Below are positions 1-9,504 of a stretch of DNA of 64,000 nucleotides, piece after piece. Source of the DNA: Raoultibacter phocaeensis (lineage in GTDB: Bacteria > Actinomycetota > Coriobacteriia > Coriobacteriales > Eggerthellaceae); assembly GCF_901411515.1 (NCBI RefSeq), contig NZ_CABDUX010000002.1, positions 1,178,001 through 1,242,000 of the forward strand, written 5' to 3'. Position numbers and translations under genes: made by a program. The notes beneath the pieces were generated by a model. The model had not been told where the DNA came from, searched no databases, and saw only the letters and a list, made by a program, of their open reading frames with translations. The first letter of the stretch is position 1. Every line of letters begins with the position of its first letter.

Positions 1-190
1 GGTCGCGCAGACTTCCCACGATAGACGCCGCCGCAGGGGCGCCGACGTCGCTTACGATGAGCGTTTCCTCGAGGCCATCCCAAAACTCGTCGTCGAGATC
101 CGGACCGCGGTCCAGAAGAACGTTCATCGACTCCTTGAACTTGTCGCGGGAACGGGTGAGTCCCTCGCTGATCCTATCGAAAAAACCCAT
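1..190 (-). CDS. ftsY: FtsY, signal recognition particle receptor (5' end only)
   Basis: The first 63 codons of a leftward gene lie here; the rest is beyond the window edge. The translation begins MGFFDRISEGLTRSRDKF and continues with the acidic helical stretch DDEFWDGLEETL and then IVSDVG, which is the N domain of FtsY, the membrane GTPase that receives SRP-ribosome complexes. The ATG lies 3 bases after the smc stop codon, so the two are co-transcribed, an smc-ftsY order that is common in bacteria. The GTPase domain cannot be seen. The gene is cut by the window, not broken. Confidence 0.9.
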   Translation of the reverse strand, partial: MGFFDRISEGLTRSRDKFKESMNVLLDRGPDLDDEFWDGLEETLIVSDVGAPAAASIVGSLRD

Positions 191-193
191 GCT

Positions 194-3100
194 TTACTCC
201 TCTGCATACTTGAGCGCATGGTCGAGCTTCTGGCTCACCACACGCGTCACGCCGTCCGCCTGCATCGAGATGCCGTAGAGCACGTCGGCCATCTCCATCG
301 TTCGGCGCTGATGGGTGATCATTATGAGCTGCGTCGAATGACGAAGCGAATCGAGGTAGGCGCAGAGCCTGCGCAGGTTCGAATCGTCGAGCGCCGCCTC
401 GACCTCGTCGAGGATGTAAAACGGCGTCGAGCGGATACGGTACACCGCGAACAAAAGCGCAAGCGCCGTCAGGGATTTCTCGCCGCCGCTCATGAGCATC
501 ATCTTCGTGATGCGCTTGCCGCGCGGTTGCGCCGTCACCTCCACGCCCGTATTCTCCGGGTCTTCAGGATCGACGAGCGAGAGCTCTGCCGAGCCGCCGG
601 GGAACAGGATCGCGAATATCTCCTGGAAGTTGCTGTTCACCTGCTCGTAGGTTTTGATGAAATCCTCTTTCATGCGCGCATCGATGACGCTCACGATCTT
701 AGAGAGGGAGCGGCGCGCCGAATTGAGATCGTCGAGCTGGGTGGCCATGTAGTCGTACCTCTGCTTGAGGTGCTCGTACTCGACAGCCGCATCGGGGTTG
801 ATCGTGCCCATGTTGGCGATACGGCGCCTCAGCTTGAAGGTCTTGTCCTCGGTTTCGGCGCGGTTCTCAAGCGGCGGGGTTACAAGCGCGGTTTCGAGTG
901 GGACCTTGCAGTCGTTCACGATCGTGCTTATGGCCGCCTCGACCTGCACTTCGAGGCGCCCTTTGTCCACGCGCGCCTGCGAGAGCTTCGCGTTCACCTC
1001 GTCGAAGGCGTCGTGAGCCTCGCGCGATTTCTTGCGCGCCTCGTTCATAGCCGCATGCAGTCCGCTCGACGAATCCTGCTGGGCAAGCGTTTCGTCCTCG
1101 AGCCGCTGCGTCCACTTCTTCGCGCTGTCGGACAGCTCCTCGAACACGGCAAGCAACGGAACGACGCGCGTGCGGGAAAGCGCTTTTCGGGCAAGGCTTT
1201 CCTTCGCCGCCTCGTCTTGCGCGAGCATCGATTCGATCTCGCGTGCGCGGGCTTCGACGACGCGCTTGGTGTAGGTCTCGCGTTCGGCGGAGGTGGCTGC
1301 GGCAAGGCGCGCTTCGGAGAACTCGTTTTGGAGTTCGTTTGCGCGGCGACGCAGCGGGGCGACGTCTTGCTGAAGCTCGCCCGTCTTCGCCTTGGCCTCC
1401 TCAAGCGCCCCTTCGAGCTCTTCGAGCGATCGCTCGAGCTCGTCGGCGGTCGGCTGCGCGGTCTTCAGCACTTCTTGGGCCTCAGCGCGCTGGCGCTCGA
1501 GGTCCTCGAATTCGCGCGTTAGGGCGGCAAGTTTCTCCTCGGCGCGCTTGAGCTCTTCTTTCGACGACTCCACCTGCCCTTTGAGCTGCGCGAGCTCTTG
1601 GGACAGGGCGAGGCTCTTCGCCTGCGCATCACGCAAGGCCGCATCGGTTTTCTCGCGCTCGGCTTCCGCCCGGGTTTGCGCGGCTTCCGCTTCGGCAAGC
1701 GATAGCTTCAGCTCTTCGATACGGCGATGGCGCGCGAGGGCGCCTTCGCCGTCGTGCCTGTTCGACCCGACAACGATCTTGCCGTTCGGCCAGATGACGA
1801 ATCCGTCGCGCGTAGCAAACCGTGCACCGGTTTTATCGGCTGTATGGGCGGCGATGGCTTCCTGCCTGCTTTCGCACACGTATACGTCGCCGAGCAACCC
1901 CGAAACGGCCTCGGCATGGGAATCGGGAAACTCGAGCAGGTCGATGAGACGCTCGCCCGCAGACGCGCGCGTCTGCGGTGCGCTCATGCCGCTTCGGGGG
2001 TACAGCAGCACCTCTCCCGTCTCGTCGATCGAGCACAGCGCCTCGGCGATTGCGTTCGCGCCCGCAACATCGGATACGAACAGGCCGGCGAGATCGGCGC
2101 CTAAGAGGTGCTCGACGAGCGCTTCTGACCCCTTCGGCGCAACGATGATATGGGAGAGCGGCTCAAGGCGCGCCTCGAGCTCGTCAGCGTGCTCCATGAG
2201 CCACGAAAGGGCGGGGCCTGCCGCCTCGCTTGCACGCTCGACCTCTTCGAGTCCGCGGATTTCCGATGCGAGAAGAGAAGCCTCGTCGCGCGCGGAGTCG
2301 AACGCTTCGCGGGCTTCTTCTCGAGCCGCAAACGCCTCGGAGACCTCGTGGCGCGCCTTCGCTTCGCGCTCCGAAAGCTCGGCAAGCTTCGACTCGCCCG
2401 CCTCCTGAGCCGCATGGATGCGGTCGTAATCGCTTTTCGCATGCGCGAGCTGAATTTCAAGCTCCTTGCTGTGGCCCGCGATAAGCTTCTCGTGGGCGCG
2501 GCTGTTGGTGAGAAGCTCGTTGTTCTCGGCTTGCGCAAGGCGCGTCGCCTCGATGCGGCGGGCAAGCGATTTCTCTTTGCCCGACCACTCTTGGACGGAT
2601 TTCTCGAGAGCCGACCTTTTCTCGGTCAACTCACGCTGCTCGGCAAGAAGCCTTTCCACCTGGGTATCGGCGGCTCGCCTTTGGGCCGATGCTTCTTCGA
2701 GCTGAGCCGCCGCCTGTGCGCGGTCGGCTTCTGCCTGCTTCGCCTTCTCCCTGTTGGCGGAAAGGGTCACCTGCAGTTCGGCTTCATAGCTTTGGGCGGC
2801 CCGCTTCTTCTCATGCAGTAGCAACGTCGTCGCATCAAAGCGCTCGAGAGCCGATTGCGCACGGCGATACCGACGCGAAAGCTCGCCTGAGTTGGCGTTG
2901 CGCTCCTGGATGGTCTGCTGGAGCGCCTCGATCTCGCGTTCGACCGCATCGATCGCGGCGCGCATTCCCAAAAGCTGCTCGTCGAGATCTTTTTCGAGGC
3001 CCCCCGCCGACTCCCATTTCTTCTGGAGCACCCGCAGATCGTCCACCGCAAGCAGCAGGTTCAGCTCGGCAAGCTCATCGGCGAGACCCTGATAGGCCTG

Positions 3101-3736
3101 TGCGCGTTTGGCTTTGCGCTCAAGCGGTTTCAGCTGACGCTCCACTTCGGCGGCAACGTCTTTCACGCGCGTGAGATGCGCGTCCATCTGCTCGAGCTTG
3201 CGCTGGCTTTTGAGTTTGCGCTGCTTGTGCTTGAGCACACCTGCGGCTTCCTCGATGATGGCGCGGCGATCCTCCGGCTTCGACTGCAAAATCGAATCGA
3301 GACTTCCCTGCGAAATGATGGAATGGGTACCCGTACCGAGCCCCGAATCGTGCAGGATGTCGAGCACGTCCATGCGACGTGCAAGCGCGCCGTTGATGAG
3401 GTATTCGCTCTCGCCGCTGCGGTACATGCGGCGCGTGATGGCAACCTCGGAATAGTCGACGGGAAGCGTGCCGTCGGTATTGTCGAGCACAAGATCGACT
3501 TCGGCGATGCCGACGCTCTTGCGCGCCGAGGAACCGGCGAATATGACGTCTTCCATGGCCTGGCCGCGAAGGTTCTTCGCGTTGCGCTCGCCGAGCACCC
3601 AGAGCACCGAATCGGATATATTCGATTTGCCCGAGCCGTTAGGACCCACGATGGCCGTGATGCCCGGCTCGAGCGAAAGCACGCTCCTATCGGCAAAGGA
3701 TTTGAATCCTTTCAGGACGAGGGATTTCAAGTACAC
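194..3736 (-). CDS. smc: SMC, chromosome segregation ATPase
   Basis: Structural maintenance of chromosomes protein, 1180 residues, the usual full length. It loads on DNA with ScpA and ScpB (both in this window) and organises newly replicated origins. Walker A GPNGSGKS lies at residues 31-38. Long coiled-coil arms follow, interrupted by a globular hinge at roughly 520-670. The ABC signature LMSGGEKS starts near 1081 and Walker B FYILDE near 1106. It sits between rnc (5 bases upstream) and ftsY. Long antisense reading frames across it are composition artefacts. Confidence 0.97.
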   Translation of the reverse strand: MYLKSLVLKGFKSFADRSVLSLEPGITAIVGPNGSGKSNISDSVLWVLGERNAKNLRGQAMEDVIFAGSSARKSVGIAEVDLVLDNTDGTLPVDYSEVAITRRMYRSGESEYLINGALARRMDVLDILHDSGLGTGTHSIISQGSLDSILQSKPEDRRAIIEEAAGVLKHKQRKLKSQRKLEQMDAHLTRVKDVAAEVERQLKPLERKAKRAQAYQGLADELAELNLLLAVDDLRVLQKKWESAGGLEKDLDEQLLGMRAAIDAVEREIEALQQTIQERNANSGELSRRYRRAQSALERFDATTLLLHEKKRAAQSYEAELQVTLSANREKAKQAEADRAQAAAQLEEASAQRRAADTQVERLLAEQRELTEKRSALEKSVQEWSGKEKSLARRIEATRLAQAENNELLTNSRAHEKLIAGHSKELEIQLAHAKSDYDRIHAAQEAGESKLAELSEREAKARHEVSEAFAAREEAREAFDSARDEASLLASEIRGLEEVERASEAAGPALSWLMEHADELEARLEPLSHIIVAPKGSEALVEHLLGADLAGLFVSDVAGANAIAEALCSIDETGEVLLYPRSGMSAPQTRASAGERLIDLLEFPDSHAEAVSGLLGDVYVCESRQEAIAAHTADKTGARFATRDGFVIWPNGKIVVGSNRHDGEGALARHRRIEELKLSLAEAEAAQTRAEAEREKTDAALRDAQAKSLALSQELAQLKGQVESSKEELKRAEEKLAALTREFEDLERQRAEAQEVLKTAQPTADELERSLEELEGALEEAKAKTGELQQDVAPLRRRANELQNEFSEARLAAATSAERETYTKRVVEARAREIESMLAQDEAAKESLARKALSRTRVVPLLAVFEELSDSAKKWTQRLEDETLAQQDSSSGLHAAMNEARKKSREAHDAFDEVNAKLSQARVDKGRLEVQVEAAISTIVNDCKVPLETALVTPPLENRAETEDKTFKLRRRIANMGTINPDAAVEYEHLKQRYDYMATQLDDLNSARRSLSKIVSVIDARMKEDFIKTYEQVNSNFQEIFAILFPGGSAELSLVDPEDPENTGVEVTAQPRGKRITKMMLMSGGEKSLTALALLFAVYRIRSTPFYILDEVEAALDDSNLRRLCAYLDSLRHSTQLIMITHQRRTMEMADVLYGISMQADGVTRVVSQKLDHALKYAEE

Positions 3737-3741
3737 GTTTG

Positions 3742-4623
3742 CTACTCCCGGTTTTTCTGCTTCGTTTGCTTGTTCTGTTTATTCTGCTTATCGAGCCGCG
3801 CACGGTCCCGCTCGCTTTTCTTGCGGGCCTTGTCCTCCGCCTTCGCAGCGGCGAGCGCCGCCTTCGCAGCGGCTTTCTCGGTGCGGGCCGCCTTCGCATC
3901 GGCGCCCAAACCGAGAAAATCGCTCAAACGGGCGAGCGTTGATTTCGCCGCCTGGCTTTCGGCTTCCTTCTTCGTGCGCCCGGTTCCCCGCGCAAGCCCT
4001 TGCGTACCTGCGAACACCTGCGCAACGAATGTGCGGTCGTGCGGAGGGCCCTGCGTTTCCACGAGCTTGTAGGTGGGCGTGATACCGTCTTCCTGAAGCT
4101 TTTCCTGCAACGCGCTTTTCGGGTTCTCGGGCTCGCTTGCCATATCGAGCGACATGCGCGGTATGAGCGTGCGCTGGACGAACGCCGTGGCCGTTTCTAT
4201 GCCCCCGTCGAGGTAGAGCGCGGCGACGATGGCTTCGTACACGTTTTCAAGCGCCGAATGAAGCCCGCGCTTGCCGGTTCCCGTCTCGGATGAGCCGAAC
4301 ACGATGATGTCGGCGAACCCGAGTTCTGCCGCAACGTCCGAGAGGCTCGTGCCCGACACGAGCGCGACCTTGATGCGCGTAAGGCCGCCTTCGTCGAGAT
4401 CATGGAACCGATCGAACGCAACCGTGGCGACGATGGCCCCAAGGATGCTGTCGCCTAAGAATTCAAGGCGCTCGTAGGAGAACTTGACCGATTTCCCCTC
4501 CGTCGCCGAGGGGTGGGTAATCGCAGAAAGCAGCAGTTCCTTGCGCTCGAACGTGTACTCGAGTATCTGCTGCGCCCGATTGAGCTTCTCGCGCTGTTCT
4601 TCGGAGCTCGTCATGCAGATCAC
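3742..4623 (-). CDS. rnc: Ribonuclease III
   Basis: Double-strand-specific endoribonuclease for rRNA processing. The signature ERLEFLGDSILG (residues 51-62) supplies E54 and D58, and E131 lies in the second acidic motif (ENVYEA). The position four residues after E127 reads N-V-Y-E, so Asn stands where many homologues have Asp. A dsRNA-binding domain covers about 168-234. A Lys/Ala/Asp-rich tail of some 50 residues makes it longer (293 residues) than the usual 220-250. The GTG start at 4623 overlaps the plsX stop (GTGA); an ATG three codons later is the alternative. Confidence 0.93.
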   Translation of the reverse strand: MICMTSSEEQREKLNRAQQILEYTFERKELLLSAITHPSATEGKSVKFSYERLEFLGDSILGAIVATVAFDRFHDLDEGGLTRIKVALVSGTSLSDVAAELGFADIIVFGSSETGTGKRGLHSALENVYEAIVAALYLDGGIETATAFVQRTLIPRMSLDMASEPENPKSALQEKLQEDGITPTYKLVETQGPPHDRTFVAQVFAGTQGLARGTGRTKKEAESQAAKSTLARLSDFLGLGADAKAARTEKAAAKAALAAAKAEDKARKKSERDRARLDKQNKQNKQTKQKNRE

Positions 4624-5666
4624 CGGGCTTCCGCAGCAGGTTCGGCATCGTTTGGCTGCACGGTTTTCGGCGCAGCCTCTGCAGCGACGGTTTCGGCGAT
4701 GAGCTCGGATACGTGCTCGCGCACGATCTTCGCCGTGGTATGGATGCCGTTTTTGATGGCGGTCGCGTTCGACGAGCCATGCCCGACGATGCAGGCTCCC
4801 TTAACGCCGAGCAGCGGTGCGCCGCCGTAGGTATCGGGGCTCACGCTCGCCATGAGGTCCTTAAGCCCGCCTTTGATGGTAAGTGCACCGAGCTTGGTGA
4901 GCGCACTTGCGTAGAAGATGTCTTTCAGCGCCTTGAACAGCGTTTTCGAAGTGCCCTCGATGGTTTTCAGGCACACGTTTCCGGTAAAGCCGTCGGTCAC
5001 GAAGATATCGTAGGTACCTGGAAGGATGTCGTTGCCCTCGCCGTTGCCGACGAAGTTGGGCAGATTCGCTTCGAGCAGCCCGAACGCCTCCTGCGCGAAC
5101 GCAGAGCCCTTGGTGTCCTCTTCGCCGATGTTCAGAAGCGCCGCTTTCGGATCGGAGACGCCGAGAATCCGCTCGGTATAGATGGTGGCCATCTGGGCGA
5201 ACTGCACAAGGTATTCGGGCTTGCAATCGGCGTTCGCCCCGACGTCGCACATGACGACCGGTTTGGCGGGCGACGGAATGACCGTGCAGAGCGCTGGACG
5301 CGACACGCCCTTGATGCGCCCCATGACAAGCGTTGCCGCAGCAAGGCACGCACCGGTCGATCCCGCCGAGAAGAACCCGGCGGCTTCGCCTTCTTTCACA
5401 AGGCGACACCCCACGACAAGCGATGAATCCTTCTTCTTGCGCACCGCGTTCGCCGGATGCTCGTCCATGGCTATGAACTCGGTAGTTGCAACCGCACGGC
5501 AGCGCTCGTGCTCGGCAGCGAACGGCTCGACCGTTTCGGCAGGACCGCACAAGACGATTGCGAGATCGGGATCCTCGGCAAGCGCCAAAGCCGCTCCTTC
5601 GAGCACAACGTCGGGTGCGTGGTCTCCCCCCAGCGCATCAACCGTTACGGTAACTTGTTCTGGCAT
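4620..5666 (-). CDS. plsX: Phosphate acyltransferase PlsX
   Basis: Converts acyl-ACP to acyl-phosphate, which PlsY (encoded in this window) uses to acylate glycerol-3-phosphate. The N-terminus MPEQVTVTVDALGGDHAPD is the conserved PlsX start. I chose ATG 5666 because AAGGAGA lies four bases upstream; the frame continues another 18 codons upstream without a ribosome site. Length is 348 residues, normal for the family. The rpmF-plsX-rnc-smc-ftsY order is a common bacterial arrangement. Peripheral membrane enzyme. Confidence 0.95.
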   Translation of the reverse strand: MPEQVTVTVDALGGDHAPDVVLEGAALALAEDPDLAIVLCGPAETVEPFAAEHERCRAVATTEFIAMDEHPANAVRKKKDSSLVVGCRLVKEGEAAGFFSAGSTGACLAAATLVMGRIKGVSRPALCTVIPSPAKPVVMCDVGANADCKPEYLVQFAQMATIYTERILGVSDPKAALLNIGEEDTKGSAFAQEAFGLLEANLPNFVGNGEGNDILPGTYDIFVTDGFTGNVCLKTIEGTSKTLFKALKDIFYASALTKLGALTIKGGLKDLMASVSPDTYGGAPLLGVKGACIVGHGSSNATAIKNGIHTTAKIVREHVSELIAETVAAEAAPKTVQPNDAEPAAEAR

Positions 5667-5800
5667 CGTTTCTCCTTGCGTGGCAGACGGCGCGGGCGCC
5701 GTTGCGTATTCGGGCGACATGAAAGCCGCGAACCAATTATAGGCAAAGAGGATGCGCGATCGCAGTCGGTTGATGCGATTTCATCCCCTTTGCACGCAAA

Positions 5801-5853
5801 ACGAAACGAAGCTCTCGGAGATGCCTCGTAGCAAGGCAGCCCGGAGAGCTTCG
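5801..5853 (-). terminator. Hairpin between rpmF and plsX
   Basis: A perfect 10-bp inverted repeat (cgaagctctc at 5807-5816 and gagagcttcg at 5844-5853) encloses a smaller tgcct/aggca stem. Read leftward it is followed by TTTCGTTTTG. It lies in the 234-bp gap after rpmF and could act as an attenuating terminator that lets ribosomal-protein transcripts outnumber plsX transcripts. Confidence 0.6.
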
Positions 5854-5900
5854 CTTTCCGATCCGAGCGGGATGCACCGCGCGGATGCACGAGACAGAGG

Positions 5901-6080
5901 TTAGTCGGTCTCGATGACTTCGCGGTTCTTGTAAAAGCCGCAGTTCGGGCATACGCGATGCGGAAGCTTCACTTCGCCGCACTGCGGGCACACAGAACGC
6001 GAGGGAGCTGCAATTTTATCGTTTGCGCTCCTGCGGGCATTGGTGCGAGCACGGCCCATTTTACGCTTAGGTACTGCCAT
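5901..6080 (-). CDS. rpmF: 50S ribosomal protein L32
   Basis: A 59-residue L32. It begins MAVPKRKMGRARTNARRS and carries a zinc-ribbon CxxC...CxxC (CPQC, CPNC) that classes it as the zinc-binding C+ form. ATG 6080 is preceded by AAGGAG at good distance; the 17 codons before it in frame do not look like L32. A strong promoter lies about 75 bases upstream. In most bacteria yceD is directly upstream; here it is 3.7 kb away. Confidence 0.96.
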   Translation of the reverse strand: MAVPKRKMGRARTNARRSANDKIAAPSRSVCPQCGEVKLPHRVCPNCGFYKNREVIETD

Positions 6081-6152
6081 GATCCTTGACTCCTTTTCCA
6101 AGCCGGGCCGTTTGCCCGGTGTTAAGTGCAATTGGTAAACACACGAAAAGTT

Positions 6153-6181
6153 ATTCTAACAAACGATACCCTCGCGTGCAA
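6153..6181 (-). promoter_or_regulatory. Sigma-70-type promoter of rpmF-plsX-rnc-smc-ftsY
   Basis: Reading leftward, TTGCAC (6181-6176) is followed by a 17-base spacer and TAGAAT (6158-6153). The rpmF ATG is 73 bases downstream of the -10 box. This gives rpmF its own transcription start, consistent with the break from yceD. Confidence 0.7.
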
Positions 6182-6265
6182 TACGGGTTTTGTGGAATAG
6201 TGCGTCGATTTGGACGCGCTCTCCGCTGCGATCCGGTGTGCCGCACAAGAGACCGCGCGGTGAAA

Positions 6266-6319
6266 TTGTCGGCAGGAAAACACGGATTTACCGCAGAAAC
6301 CGTGTCTTTCAGCCGACAA
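6266..6319 (-). terminator. Long hairpin after the ABC exporter gene
   Basis: Nested inverted repeats: outer ttgtcggc (6266-6273) with gccgacaa (6312-6319), inner acacgg with ccgtgt. It begins 55 bases past the exporter stop codon. There is no run of T, so termination is only inferred. Confidence 0.45.
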
Positions 6320-6373
6320 TCGTCGGCCGGGCTCCGGCACTCCGCGTAGCGAGCGCACGGCAATCCTCGCGAG

Positions 6374-8185
6374 CTACCCTTCCCCGAACTGCATGCGGTA
6401 GTAGCGCGCGTAGGTGCCGTTCGCCTCAAGCAGGCTCGCATGGGTGCCGAACTCCACGACGCGCCCCTGTTCCACGACGGCGATGGCGTCGGCGCTGCGA
6501 ATGGTCGAGAGACGGTGCGCGATCACGAGCGTCGTCCTGCCGCGCGCAAGGTCCTCGAGCGATTTCTGCACCTTGCGCTCGCTCTCGTTGTCAAGCGCAC
6601 TCGTCGCCTCGTCGAGGATGAGGATGCGCGGGTCCTTCAAGAACACGCGCGCGATAGCGATGCGCTGCTTCTGGCCACCTGAAAGGCGCGCGCCCCGCTC
6701 CCCCACATACGTATCGTAGCCGTCTTCGAGATCGCAGATGAACTCGTGGATGTTCGCAAGGCGCGCCGCTCGGGCCACGTTCTTATCGCTCGCGTCGGGT
6801 TTGCCGTAGGCGATGTTCTCGCGGATGGTCCCGTCGAACAGGTACACGTCCTGCTGCACGATACCGATCGCGCGTCGCAGCGATTCTACCGTAACGCGCC
6901 GAACGTCGATGCCGTCGATCTCGATCGTACCCGCCTGTACGTCGTAGAAGCGCGGCAGCAGCGAGCAGGTGGTGGTTTTGCCGCCGCCCGACGGACCCAC
7001 GAGCGCCACGGTAGCGCCTGCGGGCACGTGAAGGTCGAGGCCCGAGAGCACGTCGTGTTCGCCGTCGTAGGAAAAGCGCACGCCTGCATACCGGATTTCG
7101 CCCGTCACCTCCCCTTCCGTATCGGTGCGCTGTTCGCGCTCGAGATCTGCAAGATCGCGCGCACCCGGCTCATCGACTATGTCGGGCCGCACTTTGAGCA
7201 CTTCCATGAAGCGCCTGAACCCGGCATAGCCCTTTTGGAACTGCTCGGTGAAGTTGATGAGCTGCTCGACCGGCGAAACGAAGATGCCGATGTAGAGCGC
7301 GTAGATGGCAAGATCGGTGACTTCGAGGGTTCCTTGGGCGACGAAATATCCGCCGCCCACGATGGTCACTGTGTACAGGACCCCGATGAACAGCGAGTTA
7401 ACCGCATGAAACGACCCCATGAACCGGTACGAACGTTCCTTGGTATCGACGAACCGGTGGTTCGATTCGTCGAACTTGTCGATCTCGATGCGTTCGTTGC
7501 CGAACGACTTCACCACGCGGATACCGCCGAGCGAATCCTGGAGCCGCGCGTTGATGTCGGCCATCTTCTTGCGATTTTCAGTGAAGATCGTTCGCTTGCG
7601 GTAGTTGCGCCAAAACGCGTATGCCGCCATGAGCGCCGTAGCGACGAGCATGATAAGCGTAAGCGGCACGTTCACGAGGAACAGAAGCGCAAACGATCCG
7701 GCTATCTTGAGAATGCAGATGAAGAGGTTCTCGGGCCCGTGGTGGGCGAGCTCGGAGATGTCGAACAGATCGGTGACGAGCTTGCTCATCATGGTGCCCG
7801 TGTTGTTGCGGTCGTAGTAGGAGAAGCTCAGACGCTGGTACTGCTCGAAAAGGTCTTTGCGCATGTCTGCCTCCATGCGCGCACCCATGATATGGCCCCA
7901 GCTCGTGATGAAGTATTGGCACGCCGTACGCACCGCGTACATGAGCGCAAGGAGCGCTGCAATGAGCCCGAGCGAGGCCACGATCACCTCGGGAGGCTCG
8001 AGGAAGAACTCCTTGGTGAAGAAATTGAGTATCTGCGGAAACGCGAGATCGACGATCGCGAGCACGAAAGCGCAGACGAGGTCGAACGCCAAAAGCACCC
8101 GGTAGGGCCGGTAATACGAGACGAACGCCCCCAGCACTTCGGAGGCGCGCACGCTTCGGTCGGTCGTTTCTTCATTCGGTCGCAT
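6374..8185 (-). CDS. ABC exporter, half-transporter (TMD-NBD)
   Basis: A 603-residue fused membrane and ATPase subunit of the multidrug/lipid exporter type that works as a dimer. Six transmembrane helices fill roughly residues 25-310. The ATPase domain has Walker A GPSGGGKTTT, the signature LSGGQKQR and Walker B ILILDEATSALD. ATG 8185 has AAGAGGT upstream; the frame extends further but overlaps the next gene. Substrate unknown. The gene pairs with a CLC-type antiporter 26 bases upstream, and both split the usual yceD-rpmF neighbours. Confidence 0.9.
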   Translation of the reverse strand: MRPNEETTDRSVRASEVLGAFVSYYRPYRVLLAFDLVCAFVLAIVDLAFPQILNFFTKEFFLEPPEVIVASLGLIAALLALMYAVRTACQYFITSWGHIMGARMEADMRKDLFEQYQRLSFSYYDRNNTGTMMSKLVTDLFDISELAHHGPENLFICILKIAGSFALLFLVNVPLTLIMLVATALMAAYAFWRNYRKRTIFTENRKKMADINARLQDSLGGIRVVKSFGNERIEIDKFDESNHRFVDTKERSYRFMGSFHAVNSLFIGVLYTVTIVGGGYFVAQGTLEVTDLAIYALYIGIFVSPVEQLINFTEQFQKGYAGFRRFMEVLKVRPDIVDEPGARDLADLEREQRTDTEGEVTGEIRYAGVRFSYDGEHDVLSGLDLHVPAGATVALVGPSGGGKTTTCSLLPRFYDVQAGTIEIDGIDVRRVTVESLRRAIGIVQQDVYLFDGTIRENIAYGKPDASDKNVARAARLANIHEFICDLEDGYDTYVGERGARLSGGQKQRIAIARVFLKDPRILILDEATSALDNESERKVQKSLEDLARGRTTLVIAHRLSTIRSADAIAVVEQGRVVEFGTHASLLEANGTYARYYRMQFGEG

Positions 8186-8211
8186 CGGTTGATTGTACCT
8201 CTTTTCCGAAC

Positions 8212-9477
8212 CTAACGGACCTTTTGCTTCGCACGCACGGCACGGTACTCGCGTCTGACCGATGCCCACATGCCCCGCCCGTACATGCCGAGCTCCGAGG
8301 TGACCAACGACGAGACACCGACCGCGAGGGCGAGCGCGGGCAGAGCGGCTATGCCGAAGAGCTCCCCTCCCATGGCGATTGCGGCAAGCGGGCATTTGCT
8401 GCACGCCCCGAAGAAAGCCGCGAGCCCGAGCATTGCGCAAAACCCCGCATCGAACCCTATGAGCTGACCGAGCGCATTTCCGAGCAGACCCCCGATGCAG
8501 AACACCGGCATGATCTCCCCGCCTTTGTAGCCGAATCCGATCGCCGCGACGGTTAAGACGGCTTTCGCTAAGAAATCCGTCGGAAGCACGGTTGCCGTGA
8601 GCGCCTGATCGAGCACTGCGGCACCAGGACCCGCAAGATGGTACTGGCCAAATCCCGCAACCACGGCGATCACGATCGCTCCGCCGAAAACGATGCCGAG
8701 CGCGCCTTTGCCGGGCCATGCGCCCGTACGTCTCCGGGCCGTGCGGAGCGCCCATGAAAACAAGCTGCCGAACAGCCCCGAAAGCGCGCCGACGAGCACG
8801 CAGGCCGCGACGAGCAGCACCGATAGGTCAGGCAGAGAAACCGCCGCAACCCTATCCCCGATGTTGACGGCTGATGCCACGCCGAACCCGCAGAGCGCTG
8901 CGATGAATAGATAGGGCACCTCTTTCCTGACGCCTTTCTTCAACCGCACGAGCTCCACCACGAAAACCGTAGCGCCGACGGGAGCGAAGAACAACGCGCT
9001 GAACGCCGCAGCCATGCCGCACGAGATGGCAAGCCCCTCCGTTTCGGATGCGTCCTCGGGTAGCCTCAATCCGAACGCCCGCGCGACAAGCCCCCCGAGC
9101 GATGCGCCCATCTGCAGCGTCGCGGCCTCTTTGCCGACCGAGCCGCCTCCGAGCACGCTCAAGAACGTGCCGGCGAAGATGGCAGGCGTCAAGGCGGGCG
9201 GGATATTCCTGCCCGCCCGAGCGTCGTCGATGACGGTATCGGTTCCCGTGGTGAACGGTATCTTGAGCAACCGATACACGAGCATCGTTGCAAAACCGAA
9301 CAGCGGCAGCAGAAAAAGCGCCTCGTGGTGATGCGAAAAGTACTTCGCTGCAGCGTCGACCGCGAGGCAGAGCGCTACCGAGGCGAGGCCGCCGACCACC
9401 CCGACACAGCACGCGAACGCGATCTTGCGAGCCATCAACCCGAACCGCCCGCGATCCACATGATCGAATCGCGCCAT
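8212..9477 (-). CDS. CLC-family anion channel/antiporter
   Basis: A 421-residue, roughly ten-helix CLC protein. The second signature reads GKEAATLQMGA (glutamate gate at about residue 117). The third reads GGEIMPVFCIGG where chloride-type CLCs have GxFxP, and the first motif is FTTGTDT instead of GSGIP. From memory of the family, an acidic residue in the third motif is typical of the fluoride-exporting CLC-F branch, so fluoride/proton antiport is possible but not shown. A structured leader lies upstream. It probably forms an operon with the following ABC exporter. Confidence 0.82.
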   Translation of the reverse strand: MARFDHVDRGRFGLMARKIAFACCVGVVGGLASVALCLAVDAAAKYFSHHHEALFLLPLFGFATMLVYRLLKIPFTTGTDTVIDDARAGRNIPPALTPAIFAGTFLSVLGGGSVGKEAATLQMGASLGGLVARAFGLRLPEDASETEGLAISCGMAAAFSALFFAPVGATVFVVELVRLKKGVRKEVPYLFIAALCGFGVASAVNIGDRVAAVSLPDLSVLLVAACVLVGALSGLFGSLFSWALRTARRRTGAWPGKGALGIVFGGAIVIAVVAGFGQYHLAGPGAAVLDQALTATVLPTDFLAKAVLTVAAIGFGYKGGEIMPVFCIGGLLGNALGQLIGFDAGFCAMLGLAAFFGACSKCPLAAIAMGGELFGIAALPALALAVGVSSLVTSELGMYGRGMWASVRREYRAVRAKQKVR

Positions 9478-9504
9478 GGGCAGTCACCCCTTTTCCCAAG
9501 CTTC

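Noticed and set aside
1-190. Truncated ftsY pseudogene
   Set aside because: The gene simply leaves the window; there is no stop or frameshift.
218-1522. A 434-codon rightward frame antisense to smc, and similar long frames across recG, fakA and others
   Set aside because: They mirror strong genes on the other strand, have implausible composition (His/Arg/Ala rich) and no ribosome sites. GC-rich codon bias creates them.
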